Assembly: GCA_030539595.1 (NCBI GenBank)
Contig: JAUNXW010000008.1
Location: forward strand, 1 to 20,796
DNA length: 20,796 nucleotides
DNA from: Methanocorpusculum sp.
Lineage (GTDB): Archaea; Halobacteriota; Methanomicrobia; Methanomicrobiales; Methanocorpusculaceae
Direction: 5' to 3'
Below are positions 13,308 through 20,749 of this stretch, one piece after another. The notes below the pieces were generated by a model, which worked only from the letters and a program-made list of their open reading frames with translations, did no database searches and had not been told where the DNA came from. The position numbers and the translations under genes are program-made. Positions within the stretch are counted from its first letter, which is position 1; the number at the start of each line of letters is the position of its first letter.

Positions 13308-14255
13308 TTACTTGGTATCATTAATCATCTCGATAAGCCCCTCTCCGTCTTCAACGTCCTTGAGGCGCTCTTCTCCAATAACAAGCGTCTTGCCTATTTT
13401 TTTCTCTTTGGAATAATCGGAAACCACGCAAAGAGAATGTGTTCCGGAAATCTGCGATATGTTTCCGATAAGTTCCGCACGCTGAACAGACTTCGCACCG
13501 TTTCCGTAGCAGGTGAGAATAGTCTCATCCTCGTAAACCGCAAACGCGTGGAACGGAGCTCTCCTCAGTTCATGAACATTTATCCCTATTGACCTAAGAT
13601 GGTCTTCGGGTTTTTCCTGTTTTGACTCGTCTGTGTGCCCGGAAGCAAGAGCTGCGGGGGTTTTTGCCTCTTCCGCGGGCACATATTTGAACAAATCAAT
13701 AGGCATCACTATATCTTCGTCGAAAAACTCTTCAAGCCTCATCGCCATATCAAGAGTTGTTCCCATACCTCCTTCGTATTTTGAAATTGTTCTGCGCGAC
13801 ACCCCCAGAGCGTGAGCTAAATCGCCCAAAGACATCGACAACTTCTCGCGCTTCTCGCGAAGTTTGTCGGCGTTGATATTTACATAAAGACCTCCGGGAG
13901 AAGCGTAAACCAGAGGCAGTTCACCTTCCGAAAGATAATCATACAAAGTCGCCGGAGACACAGCGTTAATTCCGTAACGAAGATAAATTGCTCCGCGCTC
14001 TAAAGGAACATCACGTGCGCGCTCGCCAATAATAATTGGGACAGCTCCCAGATGTTTTGCTATCTTATCCAAATCCCACGCAACATCCTCGTTAACGCTG
14101 TCTATTTGCGAAACTACCTTGACAACCAAGAGGTTCTCCTGATTGGATGTCATCAGGTCGAAACTCCTCGGACGGATTTCACAGCGTTCCGAGACGTTAT
14201 ATCCTGCCATCAACAGGATACTGACCACATTTTGAAGCAGTCTGTCGTTTGACAT
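13308..14255 (-). CDS. Archaeal HTH-type transcriptional regulator, MJ0164 family
   Basis: The protein has 315 residues from ATG 14255. The first part (about 1-110) resembles a restriction-endonuclease-like fold (FDLMTSNQENLLVVKVV). A Cro/C1-type helix-turn-helix lies at about 131-165 (LREKREKLSMSLGDLAHALG, then SRRTISKYEGG). A further conserved domain of unknown role makes up the rest. The family is found across archaea as a putative HTH-type regulator, with target genes unknown to me. The open frame extends upstream to 14480, but that extension overlaps the divergent TiaS gene and lacks family-like sequence, so it was dropped. It is on the same strand as nikR but is separated from it by the operator region. 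Confidence 0.85.
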   Translation of the reverse strand: MSNDRLLQNVVSILLMAGYNVSERCEIRPRSFDLMTSNQENLLVVKVVSQIDSVNEDVAWDLDKIAKHLGAVPIIIGERARDVPLERGAIYLRYGINAVSPATLYDYLSEGELPLVYASPGGLYVNINADKLREKREKLSMSLGDLAHALGVSRRTISKYEGGMGTTLDMAMRLEEFFDEDIVMPIDLFKYVPAEEAKTPAALASGHTDESKQEKPEDHLRSIGINVHELRRAPFHAFAVYEDETILTCYGNGAKSVQRAELIGNISQISGTHSLCVVSDYSKEKKIGKTLVIGEERLKDVEDGEGLIEMINDTK

Positions 14256-14307
14256 TCGTGTATATAATTCTATTATAGTATTGCGGTTCAATAAATTATT
14301 ATCGGTT
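14256..14307. promoter_or_regulatory. Divergent promoter, HTH regulator and TiaS
   Basis: Fifty-two bases separate the two ATGs. The plus strand has TATTATAGTA (14271-14280) about 33 bases before the TiaS ATG. The minus strand has AATAATTTATT (14291-14301) about 40 bases before the regulator ATG. No Shine-Dalgarno site precedes either start, so leaders are probably short or absent. The shared region would let the regulator affect TiaS. Confidence 0.45.
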
Positions 14308-15498
14308 ATGCTTCTCGGAATTGACGATACTGATTCTCCAAACGGAATGTGCACCACATATCTTGGGGCACTCATCGCACGAAAACTGCGAAGCAGCGGG
14401 TATTTTGTTAACAATATGAGGCTTGTCAGGCTGAATCCCAATGTAATCTGGAAGACACGCGGAAACGCGGGAATCTGCATTGAGACAAACGCACCGAAAG
14501 AATATTTGTTCAGCCTCGCCTGCGAATACGTCGATAAATACGCAATGTTTGACTGCGAAAATACAAATCCGGGCGTTGTTGTGGTTGAGACAAAACCTCC
14601 TGCGGATTTTTATCAAAAAGCTCTGCGCGAGTTCTGCACGATTGAAGAAGCGGAAGAGAGACTGAATGAAATCGGCGCGCTCTATAAAGGATACAAAAAT
14701 AAGCGCGGACTAATCGGTTCACTTGCTGCGGTGTCTTCTGTTCTGCCCGATAAAACATATGAGTGTCTGTCATACAGATATTTCGATAAATGCGGAACAC
14801 CTCGCGAGTTTGAAGAGGATGGGTTTTTTGAGTGCGAGAAAGCAACAGCACCAAATACGTGGGATACTGTAGACTTTAAACTGCACAAAGTCATCTGTAT
14901 CCCTCACGGAAAAGATCCTGTGCTTTACGGAATCAGAGGCGAATCGCCAGAATTTGTCCGCGAAGCCGCAGGCTATCTGAAAACGGAAGAACCTGAGTTT
15001 ATTCAGGTCTGGGAAACCAATCAGGGAACTGATGCGCATATTATTCACTCGCGCGAATTATTTGAAGGCGGTTCATTCTGTTTTGAAGGGGTTGTTGATT
15101 CAGCGCCCGAAACTCAAAGAGGCGGACACGTCAGTTTCGGAGTTGACGGCGTTAAGTGTTTCGCGTTCGAGCCGACGAAATATTTTCGTGACGCAGTAAG
15201 AGAACTTGTCGTTGGCGACAAAGTAATAATCTACGGCAGTTACCAAAACGGAGTTATGAACGTTGAAAAATTCTATCTTGCAGAAACAGCATCGGTTGAA
15301 AAAAGAGAATCCCCAAAATGCCCTGTCTGCGGCGGAAGAATGACTTCTGCAGGTAAAGGCAAGGGCTACAAATGCAGAGACTGCTCGGCAAGAATTCGCG
15401 AGGTTGACGAAGTCAAAAGAAATATCTCTGTCGGCTGGTATGAAGTTCCTCCGGGTTCAAGAAGACATTTGGCAAAACCTGTGTGCAGGTTCGGTTAA
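14308..15498 (+). CDS. tiaS: tRNA(Ile2) agmatidine synthase TiaS
   Basis: This enzyme attaches agmatine to C34 of tRNA(Ile2) using ATP, so that the anticodon reads AUA instead of AUG. The protein has 396 residues from ATG 14308. The N-terminal catalytic motif IDDTDSPNGMCTTYLG is at residues 5-20. An OB-fold-like region (about 255-325) precedes a zinc ribbon with C338, C341, C356 and C359. The domain order is that of known TiaS. I chose the ATG directly before LLGIDDTD over an in-frame TTG at 14281 because the latter lies in the promoter. It is convergent with rpoL. Confidence 0.96.
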   Translation: MLLGIDDTDSPNGMCTTYLGALIARKLRSSGYFVNNMRLVRLNPNVIWKTRGNAGICIETNAPKEYLFSLACEYVDKYAMFDCENTNPGVVVVETKPPADFYQKALREFCTIEEAEERLNEIGALYKGYKNKRGLIGSLAAVSSVLPDKTYECLSYRYFDKCGTPREFEEDGFFECEKATAPNTWDTVDFKLHKVICIPHGKDPVLYGIRGESPEFVREAAGYLKTEEPEFIQVWETNQGTDAHIIHSRELFEGGSFCFEGVVDSAPETQRGGHVSFGVDGVKCFAFEPTKYFRDAVRELVVGDKVIIYGSYQNGVMNVEKFYLAETASVEKRESPKCPVCGGRMTSAGKGKGYKCRDCSARIREVDEVKRNISVGWYEVPPGSRRHLAKPVCRFG

Positions 15499-15524
15499 AA
15501 TAGAGTCGATAAAAAAATTTATTT
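15499..15524. terminator. A/T tract between convergent tiaS and rpoL
   Basis: The 26-base gap holds a run of seven A (15511-15517) followed by TTTATTTTT. The plus strand therefore ends in a T-rich tract and the minus strand has its own T-run, which fits bidirectional archaeal termination. Confidence 0.5.
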
Positions 15525-15797
15525 TTAGTTTTTCAGGCATACGAGAAGGTCATCGCATCTTTTTGTGATGTTTTCAGCGGCTTCCTTAATTACTGCAACA
15601 GGGTCTTTATTGCTTCCCGATTTAATGGTCACAAGCAGTTCCGGGTCGGAGAACTGGAACTTAATCACATATTTTGCAACATCTACTGTGGGGTCAAGGA
15701 GAATTTCTTCTACAAGGGCATTCATAAATGTGTGTCCCTCGCCTTCGACAACCATACGTATTTTATCTTTTTCAAGCTCAGTAATCTTCAGCTTCAT
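15525..15797 (-). CDS. rpoL: DNA-directed RNA polymerase subunit L (Rpo11)
   Basis: The protein has 90 residues from ATG 15797 and begins MKLKITELEKDK. It then shows the RpoL/Rpb11 signature EGEGHTFMNALVEEILLDP. The family pairs with subunit D to form the archaeal counterpart of the bacterial alpha dimer. An in-frame TTG at 15819-15821 would add eight residues, but it lies only a few bases from the TATA box at 15825-15830, so transcription should begin after it. The gene is monocistronic here. Confidence 0.93.
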   Translation of the reverse strand: MKLKITELEKDKIRMVVEGEGHTFMNALVEEILLDPTVDVAKYVIKFQFSDPELLVTIKSGSNKDPVAVIKEAAENITKRCDDLLVCLKN

Positions 15798-15824
15798 TGT
15801 CTTAATAATTAGGTCTGGCAATGC

Positions 15825-15830
15825 TATATA
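15825..15830 (-). promoter_or_regulatory. TATA box of rpoL
   Basis: On the minus strand TATATA is centred about 30 bases before the rpoL ATG at 15797. The expected transcript start is near 15801, leaving a leader of only a few bases and no room for a Shine-Dalgarno site. Confidence 0.55.
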
Positions 15831-15856
15831 TTTGTGGGATAAAAAACCCGTACAAT

Positions 15857-15933
15857 AGGGTAACCCTTATCTTTATTGAACTCCAATCTAATAGGATGCT
15901 AAGGGTTGGCATGACAAAGTGTGTCATAGTGCC
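15857..15933 (+). promoter_or_regulatory. Inverted-repeat cluster upstream of the paaK pair
   Basis: Three symmetric elements lie within 77 bases. AGGGTAACCCT (15857-15867) is a short palindrome. AACCCTTA (15862-15869) is repeated inverted as TAAGGGTT (15900-15907). GGCA-TGACA-N5-TGTCA-N3-TGCC spans 15908-15933 (5-bp inner arms plus 4-bp outer arms). They lie 28-104 bases before the first ligase ATG. They may be operators or a leader hairpin. TCTAATAGG at 15887-15895 is a weak TATA candidate. Confidence 0.45.
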
Positions 15934-15960
15934 CGCGGTAATAAACAAGGACTAAAAATA

Positions 15961-17247
15961 ATGTTTTGGAACGAAAAACTGGAAACCCTAAAGGGCAAGG
16001 CATTGGAAGAACATCAACTGAAGAAACTAAAGGAGACAGTGCGTCTCACGCAGAATATCGGTTTCTACAAAAAGATGTTTAACGATGCCGGAATTAAACC
16101 GGAAGACATCAAAACACTGGACGACTTAAGAAAAATACCGTTCACGAAAAAATCAGACTTAAGAGGAGGCTATCCGTTCGGTTTCCTCGCAGTCCAAATG
16201 AACAAAGTCAACAGAATCCACACAACGTCGGGAACAACGGGCAAGCCGACTGTTGTTGCATATACCAAAAAAGATTTGGACACGTGGTCTGACTTACTCG
16301 CAAGAAACTTTACAATGGTCGGGCTTAAGGCAGGAGACATTTTCCAGAACGCAGCAAACTATTCCCTATTTACCGGAGGTCTCGGAATCCACATGGGTGC
16401 TGAAAAAATCGGATGTGCTGTAGTTCCTTCAGGCGTCGGAAACACCAAGCGCCAGATTGAAATGATAGAAGACTTCAAAGTCAGAGGTCTTCACTGCACA
16501 CCAAGCTACGCAATGCACTTAACCGAAGTCGCCGAAGAAATGCACGCCGATTTAAGTTCTCTTGAAATCGGATGTTTCGGTGCTGAAGCCTGGTCGGAAA
16601 ATATGAGAAAAGATCTGCAGAACAGACTTGGCGTAAAAGCCTACGACAGCTACGGTATGAGCGAACTCTTCGGTCCTGGAGTCGCTTTCGAATGTCCCGA
16701 GCAGAACGGCCTGCATATCTGGCACGACTGTTACATAGTTGAAATCATCGACCCACAGACGGGTGAAAATCTCGGTGTCGGTGAGAAAGGTGAATTAGTA
16801 GTAACGCCAATCTGTAAAGAAGCAATGCCCCTGCTTCGTTACAGAACAGGGGACATTACAATGCTGATGGACGATGAATGTCCGTGCGGCAGAGGTCAGA
16901 AGATTGCGCGTCTGTTTGGAAGAAGCGACGATATGCTGACAATTAGGGGAATCAACGTGTTCCCGAGCCAGATTGAACACGTCTTAAAGAATATCCCCGA
17001 GGTTGGAGACCAGTTTATGGTTTATGTCGACAGAGTCAATCACCTCGACGAAATGAGTATCGAGGTTGAGATGAACAAAACGATATTCTCCGGTGAACTC
17101 TTTGACCTGACCAGACTTCAGAACAAAATTGCACAGGCTCTCCATGATACGCTCACCCTGCGTGCAAAAGTAAATCTGGTTGAGCCCGGCTCTCTCCCGC
17201 GCTTTGAAGGTAAAGCGAAGAGAGTAATTGACAGAAGAGTAATTTAA
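15961..17247 (+). CDS. paaK: Phenylacetate-CoA ligase (first copy)
   Basis: This AMP-forming ligase activates an aryl acid such as phenylacetate or indoleacetate to its CoA thioester. The protein has 428 residues from ATG 15961. The phosphate loop TTSGTTGKPT is at 88-97, and YGMSELFGPG, YRTGDI, ECPCGRG and the hinge RSDDMLTIRGINVFP follow in order. In methanogens such ligases probably work with indolepyruvate:ferredoxin oxidoreductase to salvage aryl acids for aromatic amino acid synthesis. The open frame extends upstream to a GTG at 15919, but this falls in the inverted repeats. The ATG is preceded by AAGG. The second copy follows 2 bases after the stop. Confidence 0.93.
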   Translation: MFWNEKLETLKGKALEEHQLKKLKETVRLTQNIGFYKKMFNDAGIKPEDIKTLDDLRKIPFTKKSDLRGGYPFGFLAVQMNKVNRIHTTSGTTGKPTVVAYTKKDLDTWSDLLARNFTMVGLKAGDIFQNAANYSLFTGGLGIHMGAEKIGCAVVPSGVGNTKRQIEMIEDFKVRGLHCTPSYAMHLTEVAEEMHADLSSLEIGCFGAEAWSENMRKDLQNRLGVKAYDSYGMSELFGPGVAFECPEQNGLHIWHDCYIVEIIDPQTGENLGVGEKGELVVTPICKEAMPLLRYRTGDITMLMDDECPCGRGQKIARLFGRSDDMLTIRGINVFPSQIEHVLKNIPEVGDQFMVYVDRVNHLDEMSIEVEMNKTIFSGELFDLTRLQNKIAQALHDTLTLRAKVNLVEPGSLPRFEGKAKRVIDRRVI

Positions 17248-17249
17248 GA

Positions 17250-18551
17250 ATGAAATACTATAACGAAAAAATCGAAACACTGCCGAAAGATGAACTCGAA
17301 AAACTTCAGTATCAGGAGTTGAAAACTCTTGTAACAAGACTGTTCGGCAATTCGAAATTCTACCACGATAAAATGAAGGAAGCGGGTGTTTCCCCGGACG
17401 ATATTAAGTCAATATCAGACATCACCAAGCTTCCGTTTATGAAAAAGACTGACCTCCGCGATAATTATCCAGATAAATTAGTATGCGTTCCCCACGAAGA
17501 TCTCGTGAGATACCACGTGTCGTCGGGAACAACCGGTAAACCTACGGTTGTCGCATATACCAAAAACGATATTGAATTATGGGCGGAAGCCGTTGCCCGC
17601 TCGCTTACATCCTGCGGACTTTCAAATAAAGATACTATTCAGGTCTGTTACGGATACGGTCTGTTCACAGGAGGTCTCGGACTTCACTACGGCGGAGAAA
17701 AAATCGGCGCAACTGTGATTCCCGCATCAACAGGGAACTCGCAGAGACAGATTGAATTGATTCAAGATTTGGGAACTACGGCTGTAGCCTGTACACCGTC
17801 TTACTTCATTCACTTAATTGATGTCGCGAAAAAGATGGGAATCGACCTGAACAAAGATACAAAACTCAGAACCGCAGTTCTCGGCGCTGAGCCTTGGACT
17901 GACGAGATGCGCAAATACATCTTTGAGATGTCGGGCGTTACCGCACATAACATCTTCGGAACTTCCGAACTCTCAGGACCTATGTTTTCTGACTGCAGTG
18001 AGCTTAACGGTATGCATATCTGCGGAGACATTGCATATACGGAAATCATTGACCCGAAAACAGGCGAACAGCTTCCCGCAGGAGAAAAAGGAGAACTGAC
18101 AATAACGGTTCTTAAAAAAGAGGCAATCCCGATGATTCGCTACCGCATAGGAGACATCACTTCAATTATTGAAGGCGACTGCCCATGCGGAAGAACTTCA
18201 CCGAGAATAGACAGACTTCAAGGACGTGTTGATGATATGCTGATTATCAGAGGCATCAACGTTTTCCCGTCGGCTGTTGAACACGCTCTCTTGAAAAATT
18301 CGTTCCTTACAAGCCACTTTATGATTGAGGTTTCGCGCAAAGGTCCGCTCGATGATATGCTTGTAAAAGTTGAGTTAAAGCCCGAAGCAATGACAGATAG
18401 TATCAACGGTCTTATCGAAATGCAGGGAATTACCGAGCGCACGCTTCGCGACGCTTTGAATGTTTCCGCAAGAGTGGAGCTTTGTCCGCCAAACACCCTT
18501 CCGCGTTTTGAGGGTAAAGCAAAACGTGTTACAGATTTGAGGAGATTATAA
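17250..18551 (+). CDS. paaK: Phenylacetate-CoA ligase (second, diverged copy)
   Basis: The protein has 433 residues and is co-linear with its upstream neighbour over the whole length. It shares SSGTTGKPT (91-99), GLFTGGLGLHYGGEKIG, CTPSYF, YRIGDI, CPCGR and VDDMLIIRGINVFPS. Between the motifs the two copies differ at many positions, so this is an old tandem duplication rather than a recent copy. The pair probably handles different aryl acids, or forms a hetero-oligomer. It is separated from the first copy by 2 bases and from the ACT gene by 1 base, so the three are one operon. Confidence 0.92.
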   Translation: MKYYNEKIETLPKDELEKLQYQELKTLVTRLFGNSKFYHDKMKEAGVSPDDIKSISDITKLPFMKKTDLRDNYPDKLVCVPHEDLVRYHVSSGTTGKPTVVAYTKNDIELWAEAVARSLTSCGLSNKDTIQVCYGYGLFTGGLGLHYGGEKIGATVIPASTGNSQRQIELIQDLGTTAVACTPSYFIHLIDVAKKMGIDLNKDTKLRTAVLGAEPWTDEMRKYIFEMSGVTAHNIFGTSELSGPMFSDCSELNGMHICGDIAYTEIIDPKTGEQLPAGEKGELTITVLKKEAIPMIRYRIGDITSIIEGDCPCGRTSPRIDRLQGRVDDMLIIRGINVFPSAVEHALLKNSFLTSHFMIEVSRKGPLDDMLVKVELKPEAMTDSINGLIEMQGITERTLRDALNVSARVELCPPNTLPRFEGKAKRVTDLRRL

Positions 18552-18552
18552 A

Positions 18553-18987
18553 ATGACAGATGAGTTCATTATTAAGCAGCTGTCAATCTTTGCCGAGAAC
18601 AAATCGGGAAAGCTTGCGGCTATTGCGAAGATTTTTCTGGATACGGGCGTTTCGATTCACGCGTTTAACATAGCAGAGGCTAACAATTTCGGTGTTGTCC
18701 GCGCTATCGTTGATAAGCCGGAAGTAGCGTTTGAGCGTTTCGCAAAAGAGAATTATGCTCTGCAGTATACGGATGTTCTGGCAATTAAGATGAAGGACGT
18801 GCCCGGAGGACTTTACGAAGTAGCAAACCTCTTGGGCAAACTTAACATCAACATCGAATACGCCTACGCTTTCCGCGCAGGAGAATACGGTGCGCTGATT
18901 GTTAAGGTCGCAAATCCAAGAGAAGCCGCTGTAAAAATAATTGAGTCCGGGCTTGAACTTCTTCCGGCGAAAAATTATAACTTCTAA
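18553..18987 (+). CDS. Double ACT-domain protein
   Basis: The protein has 144 residues: two ACT domains (about 5-70 and 72-140) and nothing else. The first opens KQLSIFAENKSGKLAAIAKI and the second LAIKMKDVPGGLYEVANLLG, each with the glycine turn that contacts small ligands in ACT proteins. Such stand-alone proteins often sit after phenylacetate-CoA ligase genes in archaea and bacteria. It probably binds an aromatic amino acid or aryl acid and modulates the ligases by protein contact, as it lacks a DNA-binding domain. It is the last gene of the paaK operon and is followed by a T-run. Confidence 0.88.
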   Translation: MTDEFIIKQLSIFAENKSGKLAAIAKIFLDTGVSIHAFNIAEANNFGVVRAIVDKPEVAFERFAKENYALQYTDVLAIKMKDVPGGLYEVANLLGKLNINIEYAYAFRAGEYGALIVKVANPREAAVKIIESGLELLPAKNYNF

Positions 18988-18994
18988 TTTTTTT
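18988..18994 (+). terminator. T-run terminator after the paaK operon
   Basis: Seven T bases directly follow the ACT gene stop. A 5-bp hairpin, CTTGG (19002-19006) with CCAAG (19019-19023), lies a little downstream. An archaeal T-run terminator is likely. The rest of the gap to 19133 shows only A/T-rich sequence and promoter-like boxes. Confidence 0.5.
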
Positions 18995-19096
18995 AATAGG
19001 ACTTGGGCAGTATCAGAACCAAGAGATTATCATAACGATTGGGCAAACTCAATATATCAAATAAATCTGCTTAAAATCACCGTCTGCAAACTAAAG

Positions 19097-19103
19097 ATAT
19101 ATC
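19097..19103 (+). promoter_or_regulatory. TATA box of the nuoEF-like operon
   Basis: ATATATC is centred about 34 bases before the ATG at 19134, predicting a leader of about 8 bases. No Shine-Dalgarno site precedes this ATG. A second box, CAATATATC at 19048-19056, could drive a longer transcript. Confidence 0.45.
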
Positions 19104-19133
19104 CTTTATCAAAACAAATTCTCAGTTACTAAA

Positions 19134-19601
19134 ATGTTACCCGAAGAGATTGACGCAATAATTTCCGTATATCCCAAAGAAATGGAATATGCTCTTGCTA
19201 TTCTGCAGGATATGCAGCATAAATTCGGCTGCGTCCCAAGAGAGGGAATGGAAGCTGCTTCTGCTTATCTGTCGTGTCCTGTGTCCCATCTCTATTCAAT
19301 GGTAACCTTTTACAAAGCGCTTTCGCTGAAACCGAAAGGAAAACACATTATAAAAGTCTGCGACGGAACAGCCTGCCACATAAAAAAATCAATCGATATC
19401 TCAGAAGAAATCTGCAAAGAACTTAACATCCGCCCGGGCGACACAACTAAAGACGGAGTCTTCTCACTTGAACTTGTAAACTGTCTTGGAACGTGCGCTC
19501 TTGCTCCCGTGATGCTTGTCGACAACAAATACTTTGGAAAAGTAACAAAGCGCAAAGTGAAATCAATTCTCGCGAAGTATCGAACGGAGGAGAAAAAATG
19601 A
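19134..19601 (+). CDS. NuoE/HydC-like [2Fe-2S] subunit
   Basis: The protein has 155 residues, the usual size of NADH dehydrogenase 24-kDa type subunits. The [2Fe-2S] ligands are C76 and C81 (CDGTAC) and C117 and C121 (CLGTC), with an N-terminal helical part (PREGMEAASAYL) typical of the family. It passes electrons from an FMN subunit to a partner complex. Its ATGA overlap with the NuoF-like gene shows they work together. In methanogens NuoEF modules may serve an NAD(P)-linked hydrogenase, formate dehydrogenase or other oxidoreductase rather than complex I. The partner lies beyond the window. Confidence 0.92.
   Translation: MLPEEIDAIISVYPKEMEYALAILQDMQHKFGCVPREGMEAASAYLSCPVSHLYSMVTFYKALSLKPKGKHIIKVCDGTACHIKKSIDISEEICKELNIRPGDTTKDGVFSLELVNCLGTCALAPVMLVDNKYFGKVTKRKVKSILAKYRTEEKK
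19586..19592 (+). promoter_or_regulatory. Strong ribosome binding site of the NuoF-like gene
   Basis: GGAGGAG, five bases before the ATG at 19598, fits the archaeal anti-Shine-Dalgarno. It fixes the start at 19598 rather than the in-frame codon at 19493, which lies inside the NuoE-like gene. Genes inside operons here vary in such sites, and this is the best one. Confidence 0.75.
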
Positions 19602-20749
19602 CAAAACGAATACTCGTCTGCTGTGGTCCAGGATGTGTTGCCGGCGGCAGTCTTAAAATTGCCGATAAACTCAGGAAAGCTGTTACAGATTTTTCAGCCG
19701 ACGCGGAAACAATTTGTCAGGTCGATAACACAGGCTGCAGCGGGCTTTGCGAACTCGGACCAATCGTTAGAATAATGCCTGACGATATAATGTATTATCT
19801 GGTCAAATCTGCCGACGCGGAAGAGATTGTTAAAAAAACAGTCATCGGCGGAGAACTTATTGAGCGTCTGCTCTATAAGCCTGACGGAAAACTTGCGGTT
19901 CATCAGAATGAAAATCCGTTCTACGCCCAGCAGACAAAAGTTGCTCTGAGAAACACAGGAATTATCAATCCGCGCGATATTGACGAATACATAAGCCGCG
20001 GCGGATACGAAGCGCTGAAAAAAGCACTTAAGATGAAGCCCGAAGAGATTCTTGCAGAAGTCGATGCCTCGCGCATCAGAGGAAGAGGCGGCGCGGGGTT
20101 TCCGACAGGCAGAAAATGGCGCAGCGCTGTAGCCGTAGATGTTTTTCCCAAATACGTCGTCTGTAACGGAGACGAGGGTGACCCCGGAGCTTTCATGGAC
20201 GGCGCGATTCTCAACGGAGACCCTCACAGTGTAATTGAGGGGATGGTTATCTGCGCTCTTGCAGTCGGCTCTGAACGCGGCTACATGTATATACGCGACG
20301 AATATGTTCTGGCTTTGGACAGCGTGAAGCGCGCGCTTAAATCCGCTGAGTCACGCGGTTTTATCGGGGAGGATATTCTCGGCTCAGGAAAAAAATTCAT
20401 CCTTACGGTTGTCAGAGGAGGCGGAGCTTTCGTCTGTGGAGAATCCACCGCACTGATGAAATCCATTGAAGGAAAAGTCGGAGAGCCGAGAGCAAAATAT
20501 ATTCACAGCGTTGAACGCGGGTTATGGGATAAGCCGACTGTGTTAAACAATGTTGAGACGTTTGCAAATATTCCTGTAATCATAAACGAAGGCGGTAAAA
20601 AATTTTCAGAGACAGGCACTGAAAAAAGCACCGGAACGAAGGTATTCGCTTTGGTAGGTAAAGTCAGACACACGGGACTTGTTGAAGTTCCGATGGGCGT
20701 TACCCTCAGACATTTGATTTATGACATAGGCGTAGGAATTCATAACTAG
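19598..20749 (+). CDS. NuoF/HydB-like FMN and NAD(P)-binding subunit, interrupted
   Basis: The first 383 residues are intact. An N-terminal thioredoxin-like [2Fe-2S] domain has C8 or C9, C13, C47 and C51. The FMN-binding RGRGGAGFPTG is at 161-171, NGDEGDPGAFMD at 190-201 binds NAD(P), and GGGAFVCGESTALM follows. This fusion of a ferredoxin-like N-terminus to NuoF is typical of NADP-reducing and electron-bifurcating hydrogenase beta subunits (HydB type). Codon 384 (20747-20749) is TAG, and the same frame then continues with conserved NuoF sequence to the window end. The C-terminal [4Fe-4S] part lies outside. The stop may be a base-call error near a sequence end, a recent nonsense mutation, or recoding. 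Confidence 0.85.
   Translation: MTKRILVCCGPGCVAGGSLKIADKLRKAVTDFSADAETICQVDNTGCSGLCELGPIVRIMPDDIMYYLVKSADAEEIVKKTVIGGELIERLLYKPDGKLAVHQNENPFYAQQTKVALRNTGIINPRDIDEYISRGGYEALKKALKMKPEEILAEVDASRIRGRGGAGFPTGRKWRSAVAVDVFPKYVVCNGDEGDPGAFMDGAILNGDPHSVIEGMVICALAVGSERGYMYIRDEYVLALDSVKRALKSAESRGFIGEDILGSGKKFILTVVRGGGAFVCGESTALMKSIEGKVGEPRAKYIHSVERGLWDKPTVLNNVETFANIPVIINEGGKKFSETGTEKSTGTKVFALVGKVRHTGLVEVPMGVTLRHLIYDIGVGIHN

Noticed and set aside
13308..13320. Second full NikR operator inside the regulator 3' end
   Set aside because: Only GTATTACTT and GGTATC half-sites are seen. Spacing and symmetry are insufficient.
14256..14480. N-terminal extension of the HTH regulator open frame
   Set aside because: It overlaps the divergent TiaS coding region and promoter and does not resemble the family. 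ATG 14255 gives the family N-terminus.
15919..15960. GTG start adding 14 residues to the first paaK
   Set aside because: It lies in the inverted repeat and yields no family-like sequence. The ATG at 15961 begins the homologous MFWNEKLETL.
19694..20227. 177-codon antisense frame in the NuoF-like gene
   Set aside because: It is a shadow of a strongly conserved coding strand and has no recognisable domain.
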